This document shows positions 56,097-64,000 of a stretch of DNA of 64,000 nucleotides, piece by piece. Numbering within the stretch: the first letter of the stretch is position 1; each line of letters begins with the position of its first letter. The notes beneath the pieces were generated by a model, which made no database searches, was not told the DNA's origin, and saw only the letters and a list, made by a program, of their open reading frames with translations. Where the stretch lies: positions 1,288,797 to 1,352,796 of the forward strand of contig NC_052512.1 of NCBI RefSeq assembly GCF_014356525.2, written 5' to 3'. The stretch comes from Nilaparvata lugens. Taxonomy: Eukaryota; Arthropoda; Insecta; Hemiptera; Delphacidae. A program made the position numbers and the translations under genes.

Positions 56097-57210
56097 AACT
56101 GTCCAACCCTAGAGCAGCATGACATTCAAATTAAACCTTCCTTAAACACTATCCTTATCCTTTATAATAATTTCCCTCCACTCACAAGTAAAAATGATGG
56201 TTTTCTCTTTTGCATTATCATTCATGTAAATTTAGCATAAAATTTGTGTATGAGCTACATTCTAGATTGTTTCTTATTCAAACTCTTCCTGGAGTGGATC
56301 TCAGCATTCTTATTCTTTATCCCTTCCCCTCTCTTTCGTATTATGATTCCCCCTTCATAATTCCCTAATTGCTGGAAAATTGTTTTTTTTTTAACGTTCA
56401 TAATCATATTATCTTGTTATTTACATAAACTAATCTCTTTTGTATAATAATTTCCCTTTCTTATAAACATTATTCTTGGATTTACATCTACAAATCTCTT
56501 TTCTGATGATAACTTTCACTCCCTCTTTATTCCACTTGTTATTACATCATATCGATTTTCTAATTATTGGGAATTAACTTTTTCTTTATTTCCATCTTCA
56601 TTATGATTTACTCTTTTCAAATCTATCTTTTTGCATATTCATCTAGATCAGTGGTTTCCAAAAAGTGGTCCGCGAATGCTCTGGATGTTTTCCGCAAGGA
56701 CCAAGAGGGGAGAAAAATTGATGTTTAAAGCCTTATTAGTGTTATTTAAATCAACTTTATTGGTCTATATCCAAGTATAATCAATTTCCCTTCGAAAATG
56801 TTATACCGAACTCATCAGAAGTTCAAAATACGTTTCCAATCGGCAAAAGAAGTGATGAGTTCCAATTTTCAATGCTATAAGATAGGACTACTCTTATAAA
56901 GTTTGTTTGAAATCTCAATGGCGGATTTGAACCATTATGTACAAAACTAGGGAGAGAGTTCCAGACGGATCAATTTCAATATATTTTCTAGCACATCATT
57001 AATCACCAAAATCCTAATGGATTTTCCTTCTCGAGTGAATAGAAGCTTTCAATTATTTGTTGCCTAGAGGACTGGTACATAGAAATTTCCGTCTGTTTTC
57101 ACTGTTCCGGAGAAGTTAAAATCTCATTCTGCATGGCATTCATTGATTCATTTGTATCACCTTTCATAACCCAGCACACACAAGTGAGCAACTTATTTTA
57201 TAATTCTCGT
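56097..57210. other. Noncoding stretch
   Basis: No gene seen. At 56650 CAGTGGTTTCCAAAAAGTGG resembles the end of hAT-type MITEs, but I did not find a matching second end. Confidence 0.4.
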
Positions 57211-57887
57211 ACAGTACTTTGACAGTACAACTGTAGTGCTCTCTGTAGTGCTATTATCTACCATTTACTAATTAAAGTTCTAAAACACTATTGAGAATAT
57301 ATAAAAAACTTGAAAGAGATTATATCTAAGTAATCACGAAATATGATTTATAAGGAGTATCCATGGGCGGGAAAATAACTTGAAAGTATTCAACCGGGAT
57401 TTATATAATTTCTTAAAATGTATATCCATACATTATACAGTACTTTGACAGTACAACTGTAGTGCTCTCTGTAGTGCTATTATCTACCATTTACTAATTA
57501 AAGTTCTAAAACACTATTGAGAATATATAAAAAACTTGAAAGAGATTATATCTAAGTAATCACGGAAATATGATTTATAAGGAGTATCCATGGGCGGGAA
57601 AATAACTTGAAAGTATTCAACCGGGATTTATATAATTTCTTAAAATGTTATATCCATACATTATACAGTACTTTGACAGTACAACTGTAGTGCTCTCTGT
57701 AGTGCTATTATCTACCATTTACTAATTAAAGTTCTAAAACACTATTGAGAATATATAAAAAACTTGAAAGAGATTATATCTAAGTAATCACGGAAATATG
57801 ATTTATAAGGAATATCCATGGGCGGGAAAATAACTTAAAAGTATTCAACCGGGATTTATATAATTTCTTAAAATGTTATATCCAATT
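57211..57887. repeat. Three tandem 226-228 bp units
   Basis: Units start at 57211, 57437 and 57665 with ACAGTACTTTGACAGTACAA and end TTAAAATGTTATATCCA. They differ by only a few bases, so expansion is recent or homogenised. Satellite-like. Lies directly before the endogenous viral sequence. Confidence 0.97.
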
Positions 57888-57979
57888 ATTCAATCAGTCT
57901 TACAGCAGCGCTCCGAGAGTAAACATCTTAGTAGTTTAGTTTCACCGTAGTGTTAGTTTTCAAATCATCTTTCATCAAT

Positions 57980-58156
57980 ATGTGGGTCACTGGAGCATAT
58001 CCATACAGTACAGCAGCTATCTTCATACGTCATCGTCGTTGGATAGATGAGGTCACCGACCAAACCACCGGAAGGACTGATCTCGCAATTCGAGGAAGAG
58101 GAAAGATAGTTTTTGCAGGCCTTGCACATCCAATCAAGAAGAAAACGCTGAGTTAA
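57980..58156 (+). CDS. Small ORF, 58 aa, unknown
   Basis: MWVTGAYPYSTAAIFIRHRR, then DEVTDQTTGRTDLAIRG and a basic end KKKTLS. It is compositionally protein-like and lies between the satellite and the viral helicase. It could be an exon, a viral fragment or chance; nothing recognisable. Confidence 0.25.
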   Translation: MWVTGAYPYSTAAIFIRHRRWIDEVTDQTTGRTDLAIRGRGKIVFAGLAHPIKKKTLS

Positions 58157-58449
58157 GATGAATGAGTAGCTTACCTATTCATTTACGGAACGTAAATAAA
58201 TAGCTCAATCGCTTTCATATTGTTAAAAATTCATTGACAAGGAGTTTAGCGAAAAATAATAATAATGAGGCTCAATTAGGTCTCCGTGACCTTACTGGTA
58301 ATAGACAAAAAAATATGCATCGATGCACAACATTACGATTTGAATAGATTCTTTTGATATTGAATCCGAATTTACATGCTTGGAGCTTTTAAGTTAAGTA
58401 ATTAAAACTAGAAGCCTGAAAAAATTATGTATTCTATTACAGAGGAATA

Positions 58450-59640
58450 AAGAATCAGATTTTCGGATATACCACATGAAAATGATGGCTCTGAAGATTG
58501 TCCAAAAGAATACCCACCGTATAATTCTATTCTCTCTACTTATTTGAACAGTATGATAGAACTCAGGAAATTTATTCAACAGTATGATGTTCTGAATGCA
58601 GATTTATATAGGGGAGTACTATCATCACTGAGTAGTAATATCTCTTCTCAGCAGCATGTATTCAAGAGATAAGGCGAGAAAATTAAGTCAGTAGAGATAC
58701 CCAAATCATGCTGAATACTGAGCTACTGGAGAATATTCTGAAAGTTGACATCACAAATTGTAAGATGCCAAAAATAACTTGAATGGATGGAGTACCAGGG
58801 TGTGGTAAAACTCACTTTATTCTTCAGCAACATACACCAGGTAAAGATCTCATTTTGTGTCAGACAAGAGGTGGAATAAATTGAATTAGGCAAGAGGTGA
58901 ATAGAATTCACAAAAATAAATATGAAAGAATAATCAAGCAGTATAATAGAACAGTTTCATCTTTTATAATAAACGGATCAAAAAAGCAGTACAAACGTGT
59001 ATTCATAGATGAAGCAGTAGGCCTATTAATGCATGCAGGTTTCGTGGGATATGTCTCATTTCTCGCTGGTGCTTCAGAGATTATTCAGCTAGGAGATTCA
59101 AACCAAATACCTTACATAGAGAGGAGTAAATTAACAGCTAAATGATCACACATTTCATCTCTCTGTTAGAAGAGAATCCATTAAACTAGAAGATTTCCAA
59201 TAGACGTCTGCTATACATCCTTTCCAGCTACTACTAGGAAATTAGTACAAAAAATGAGGTCCTGTTCTCCGTCAGACCTTTAATAACAAATGGAGAAATT
59301 GGACACTTAAACCCAACACTATGATCCTTACCATTCACTCAGCTCGAGAAGAAAACAGTGCTAGAAGAGCTGCAATCAGAACTTCATCCTTCAATCAAAG
59401 TACATACAATTTATGAAGCACAGGGCTTAACTCACAAGAATGTATTTCTGATAAGAAACAATAAAAAACAACGTGGAATATATAACAGCACACAACATGA
59501 AAACCTTTAGATATATCACAACAGGGCAAGAAGATTTAGTGCTGACCCTAATTCGAAAACTAAATGATATTAGTGGGGAATGTCTCAAAGCTGGAATGAG
59601 AAAAACATGGACAGGATTAATAAGATTTTAAATAATGAGT
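58450..59640 (+). pseudogene. Endogenous RNA-virus helicase (SF1, virga/negevirus-like)
   Basis: Part of the replicase polyprotein of a positive-strand RNA virus, now fixed in the genome. Walker A GVPGCGKTH at 58789-58815, Walker B VFIDEA at 58999-59016, motif III GDSNQIPYIERS at about 59092-59127, motif V IYEAQGLTHKNVFLIR at about 59408-59455, and a degraded motif VI (HNRARRF) at about 59518. Open segment 58897-59145; stops at about 58780 and 58882 and several frame changes after 59145. Upstream 58460-58670 has protein-like frames (YPPYNSILSTYLNSMIELRK) that may be the linker before the helicase. No methyltransferase or RdRp seen. The motif set fits alphavirus-like superfamily members; the exact family is uncertain. 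Confidence 0.85.
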
Positions 59641-60109
59641 AACAACAACTTATCAATTTTTTTCAGCTTTGAGGATCTTGATTAATTTGAAAAAAATAAA
59701 TTATGAAGTGATTAACAACAGTTAAACAACCACTGATTTATTGATAATTAGAAAGACCGGTTTCGGTTATTACACCATTGTCAATCTCTGATAGACCATT
59801 TGAATCTCTTTGAAACTCTTTGAAACTCTTTGTGAATCTATGTTTTTCAGGTAGAAAGCAATATAGAAACAGATGTTCATTTTTAATTTCGACCATATGA
59901 TTTGGTGATTTTTTAATGAAATCGAATGTACCATTAATGAAAAATTTGAACATTAATTCTGAAAAATCTAGAAGGAAAATTAAATTTGGGCTTCCAGGTG
60001 CAGGAGATTGATATTTTGATATGTAATAAGTTGACATGTTTTGATGCGAACAAACGAACACACGAACAAACACAACCCTACTCTTTCTTATTATATAGAA
60101 GAACTAGCT

Positions 60110-60430
60110 TGCCCGGCGAACTTCGTAACGCCAAAAAGTCAATGTATCTCATGTCACACTCAACTTTTTTTTGTGAATCATGAATTTTTATCTGACAATC
60201 AATATTTTCATTTACATCTCAGTACGAACTTCCTATGTGCTTAGTCATGCAGCATGTATTATTCCGAAAACATATTCATCATAATCAATTGGTAGTAATA
60301 TTTATCAGTAAAGTGTTGAATTGAAAAAAAAATAGTTAGGCTAAATCAGTGTTTCAAAGATGAATTTAATGCATTCATAGTTGTTGATTGTCAATAGATG
60401 GTTCAGGAAATATGCGATATACGATGAATT
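60110..60430 (-). repeat. Dispersed repeat, inverted relative of 6640-6960
   Basis: TAGCTTGCCCGGCGAACTTCGTAACGCCAA and ATTTTCATTTACATCTCAGTACGAACTTCCTATGTGCTTAG match the reverse complement of the 6640-6960 stretch with substitutions. Noncoding; class not identified. Confidence 0.6.
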
Positions 60431-60544
60431 ACACAGAATTCCATATTCTTTGAATTTTCCATTTGTTTTGTCTGGGTTTAGAGAATGTTGACATAAATAT
60501 AGAGTACGCCAACAACTTTGGCGATTGGCGAGCGATTGTTATTT

Positions 60545-61640
60545 TTCAATTTCAATTTTTTCAATTTATTTATTCACACACCACACACACACACACACAA
60601 CCACACACACACACACACATAAGATACATCAATATGAAATAAAAATTGATTACATCAATAAAAAAACATTACAGTATAAAATAAATAACATAAATATGAG
60701 AACACATTACAATATTCGAAGGCAATTTATACATGTTATGTGGTGAAGAAGGGTAGAGGATCAAAAGTTCTTCCAACTATGGCTATCCATGTCATAGGAA
60801 GGCTTTTGATCCTTGGAATTTTTGGAAAGGATTGGGAAAGGGATGTGATAGAGCACAAGTAGGGGAAGTGAGCGCACTAATCAGAAAAGTTCTCTGTTAA
60901 CTTATTAAAGTTCTCAAAGGTAGAAGAAGTAGTTAATTTTGATCCAAGCATTGATATCTGTTTTTACTTTTTTTGTTATCTTGGCACAGCTAATAATTTG
61001 TTCAGGAATTTTATTTATAATCTTAGTGCTTAAATATATGAGTAGTCTTCTAATATTTTCAATGTTAGTATGATAGAGAGATTAGGTACTTATTTGAGGT
61101 GGGTCTTAAATTGTATTGATTATTGATAGTATTATTAGTGCAAATGAAATTATTTTTATATTTAAATATATACTCCACTACATTCATTACATACAACTGT
61201 CTAACTGTCAACACGTTAAACTCCTCAAAAGTCAGGTTGGTTGGGAAAAGTCTAGGCTTATTTAAGATTGTTTTAATGATTGATTTTTGAATTATGGAAA
61301 GCTCTTCCAAGTGGGAATTAGAACAGCCCCCCCATACTGAAATACCATACTGAATTATGGACTGTACCAGTGCAAAGTATACCATTTTAAGATGACTTGA
61401 GTTTAGATTTTTTTTTGCTTCGTAGAATTTATAAGAAAGATATCTGATTCTTTTGCATAAAAATTTGATATGGATGTCCCACTTCAAATATTCATCTATT
61501 ATGACGCCTAGATATTTTGTGCTTGTTACTCTTTTTATTATGGGACAAGTGCAGTTATTGAAGTTCATGTTGCAGTTTGAATGTAGTCTCAGATTCATAT
61601 TTTCGTCGGGTTTACCAGTTGTATTGAGTGCAAAGTATTG
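60545..61640 (-). mobile_element. LINE fragment A: RT C-terminus and 3' end
   Basis: Coding piece 61598-61065 (minus): NCTCPIIKRVTSTKYLGVII, LKWDIHIKFLCKRIRYLSYK, LVQSIIQYGISVWGGC, the region after the RT palm in jockey/CR1-like LINEs. It is followed by a 3' part with an (AC)n tract at 60583-60620. The 3' terminus CAATTTCAATTTTTTCAATTTATT resembles that of fragment B at 62485. 5' truncated, as usual for LINE copies. Confidence 0.8.
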
Positions 61641-62479
61641 AGTTGTATTGTTAATAGCAGGTGCACACCGACGCGAATGCTCCGAAGTTTTGATGCGGTA
61701 CGTATTAAATTCTCAGAACTTGCCGTGTTTAGTTAATAATTAATATGCTGAACTCCTTCCAATAAAACAAATAAATGCGCTGTGAATCCATTTGTTGAGA
61801 CTAGACAAATCTTCACTAATTTCGAGCAAGATTTGGCTGAATTAAAAGCAATTCGTCGATACTTAAAAAATTATAAATACTGATCAAGGCTTTGAAAATT
61901 CTGATAACAAAGTCTCTGAAATCTTGGAAATCATTGACAAATATAAAGCTTATATTTTGTTCGTTGGAGGATGAATTTGAAGTGGTGAGGCACTAATCAC
62001 AATGATAATTCTATTTGTCATTCATTTAATTAGGGATTTTTGGTTTCTGCTAGATTAAAGTCAAGAACTATAAACTGAATGATTCAATCTATTCCGTGCT
62101 TTAACAATAGCCTTGCAGAGCATAGGTTACCTGCTAGTATATTTAATTATGATTATAATTATTTTAGGTTTATTGATTATTTAGGTTCATTGATTATAAT
62201 AGACTAGGCTATTGTATGTATGGTACAAAACAAATAATTCACTCAAAGACAAAAAATTTAGATTAGATTCATTAGATTTTATTTATTATGTATACAACAC
62301 TGGTGAACACGCTTGGTGAATAAATAACTACTGTAGATATATAATATTGTTTTATTATTATTGTTTATTATTATCGAGAAGAATCGCTCAGATTCATAGA
62401 GAGAAGAATAAAAAGAATCGATTAACTGTAGGTATAATTGCAATTTCCAATAGGCTACAGTTTATCAATAAAGAAGTAA
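61641..62479. other. Noncoding stretch
   Basis: No gene seen. Near 62100-62140 a TAGCCTTGCAGAGCATAGGTTACCTGCTAG string resembles, inverted, the CTAGCAGGAACCCGTGCTCCGCAAG string at 3841 and 14480, another old dispersed repeat. Confidence 0.4.
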
Positions 62480-63960
62480 TAATTCAATTTCAATTCCAAT
62501 TTATTAAAACACACAAAACAAACAAAATTGCAAAGAATTACAAACCAAAAAAAAATACAATAAAATGTTACAAATATAAAAGAAACCATGGGCTTTGGTT
62601 GGGTGTGTTGGAGAAGAGAAAAAAAAGAAAGGAAGACCTAGCCAACTATGGTTTCCTATGTAATAGGCTGGCAAAGATGAGAAGAGAGAAGTGATGAGGA
62701 AAAAAGGGAAGGGAGAATGGGGGAAGGAAGAAGAAAAAGAGGAATAGGGATGCAAAATGAAGGTAAGCAAGTCCACTGAAAAATGAAAAAAACAAAGCTG
62801 GAGCAAAAATCTTGAGTCTTATATAGGTATCTAAATAGAAGAGGAAATTACTGTATGTCCAGTTTTTTATATCGAGTTTATTTTTCTGCTGATCTTATTG
62901 TCCTGAGAGAGTGGATTTGGAATAAGGTTAATTTAGTACCTTGTGAATTAACTGTCTCTTATACATTCAATATTAGGTTATAGGTTACATATTTGTTAGC
63001 AGTGGCCCTTAGATTATAAAATTGAGTGGTAGAGTTCATGTGAGAGGAAAATCTGATCTATATTTCATTAAGTACTCAATTACGGTTTCTATGTATTAAT
63101 TGATGTAACGACATGACCTCAAATTCACTAAAAACCATATCCGTTGGATAGAACTGGGTTTGCTTAATATACTCTTAATTATCAGTTTTGTGCTAAAAAT
63201 AATTCAGCAATATGACAGTTGAAACAGCTCCCCAAAAACTATGCCATAGGTACTGCAAGAATTGACTTGACTAGGCATGATAAGATCATTTTCAGGTGGT
63301 TCTTATTAAGAACTCTGTTAACTTGGTAGAATTTGAAAGATAAATATCTCTTTTTCTACATATGTATTTAATATGAACATCCCATTTAAGGTTTTCATCA
63401 ATTATGATTCCCAAGTACTCAGTATTAGTGACTTTTTTAATGGTGGGACAATCACAATTACCCAAATTTAAATTGCACTGAGAATGGAGGCTCAAATCTT
63501 GATTCTTGTTGGGATGCTTACATCTATTGCAGAGAAAGTTAGTTTAAGTTTTTTCAATATTTAAACATAAGGTATTCTTATCTAACCACTTCTTAATCAA
63601 AAGCATATTATGCTCAGCTATAGTATGAACTTTATTTCATGAATTACCGTGAAAAATAGCTGCAGTATCATCTGAAAAGGATATCACAGTTGAGTTTAGA
63701 AGTATTAAATTTTAAAAGTCATTTAAGTTACATAGAATATGAAAAGGATGGGAGAAAGTACAGTACCTTGAAGAAGACCATAAGAAGTTAGTTACACTAG
63801 ATTGATCATTTATGGTCAGGGACTGGGTTCTATTACTCAGATAGCTTTTGAACAATTTAAGCGAGACTCCTCGGAAACCGTTATACACTTCGATAGTCAT
63901 TATTCAATAACATTCCTAATTAGCCAGATATAATCGATTGTGAGTATTCAGCTCTTGTTG
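62480..63960 (-). mobile_element. LINE fragment B: RT palm remnant, C-terminus and 3' end
   Basis: Same family as fragment A. Reading on the minus strand: SLKLFKSYLSNRTQSLTIND (63860), a degraded QGTVLSPILFI (63770), FSDDTA in place of the YADD catalytic box (about 63680), then NCDCPTIKKVTNTEYLGIII and LKWDVHIKYICRK (63450-63350). The 3' end is CAATTTCAATTCCAATTTATT at 62485. Multiple frame breaks. It may continue past the window. Confidence 0.8.
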
Positions 63961-64000
63961 TTCTATAATGAAATTATTCATTTTAAACTGTCTGTATTGC

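Noticed and set aside
56650..56710. hAT-type MITE end (CAGTGGTTTCCAAAAAGTGG)
   Set aside because: Only one end resembles the family; no matching inverted end or 8-bp duplication was found.
62347..62694. 115-codon plus-strand Lys-rich ORF
   Set aside because: Overlaps the 3' untranslated end of LINE fragment B, A-rich sequence giving Lys/Asn codons.

Overview
The window looks like a repeat-rich stretch of an AT-rich arthropod nuclear genome, most likely an insect. Evidence: GT-AG introns, TATA plus TCAGT-type initiators, Polinton (Maverick) elements, LINE fragments, a piggyBac-type MITE, and two 100-base N runs marking scaffold gaps. Several dispersed repeats resemble sequences I associate with delphacid planthoppers, but I could not run a search, so the species is a guess. 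I see no intact host gene and no rRNA, tRNA or CRISPR.

Layout. 1-20285: noncoding, built mainly from a long diverged inverted repeat (left arm about 470-5420, right arm about 12910-19400) and copies of a second dispersed repeat called R here, with a LINE reverse-transcriptase scrap at 9 kb and a CTTTCCTTGCC-ended MITE. 20286-42715: a complete Polinton ('element 1', 22430 bp) inserted in a copy of R, with a 6-bp target duplication GGCGAC and AGTAGTA...TACTACT ends. It holds a broken protein-primed DNA polymerase B, a spliced minus-strand gene of unknown function, integrase with chromodomain, packaging ATPase, a DUF8207-like protein, a minor capsid protein with a phospholipase A2 domain, an adenain-like protease, a penton-like capsid protein, a small conserved ORF, a double-jelly-roll major capsid protein and a protein called X here. 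Another copy of R (37950-40570) and a 613-bp piggyBac-type MITE sit inside it.

About 43434-53640, minus strand: a second, strongly diverged Polinton-like element ('element 2') with the same gene order (PLA2 minor capsid, protease, penton-like, small ORF, major capsid, protein X). It also has an OB-like gene related to one at the right end of element 1, and broken BIR-domain (inhibitor-of-apoptosis-like) sequence at both ends. Its outer ends are not resolved. 55-64 kb: LINE fragments, a 3 x 226-228 bp tandem array, and a decayed superfamily 1 helicase of an alpha-like (virga/negevirus-type) RNA virus at 58.7-59.6 kb, i.e. an endogenous viral element.

How the genes fit together. The integrase would insert the linear element, the polymerase would copy it by protein priming from the hairpin-bearing terminal repeats, and the ATPase, protease and three capsid proteins form a virion module. 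Both elements are decayed but unevenly. In element 1 the polymerase has two frameshifts, five stops and no motif-A aspartate, while integrase, ATPase, the DUF8207-like protein and protease are still open. The most unusual content is the apoptosis-inhibitor-like (BIR) cargo of element 2, the X-BIR arrangement, the inward promoters with splice donors in the element 1 terminal repeats, and the nesting of R inside an element that is itself inside R.
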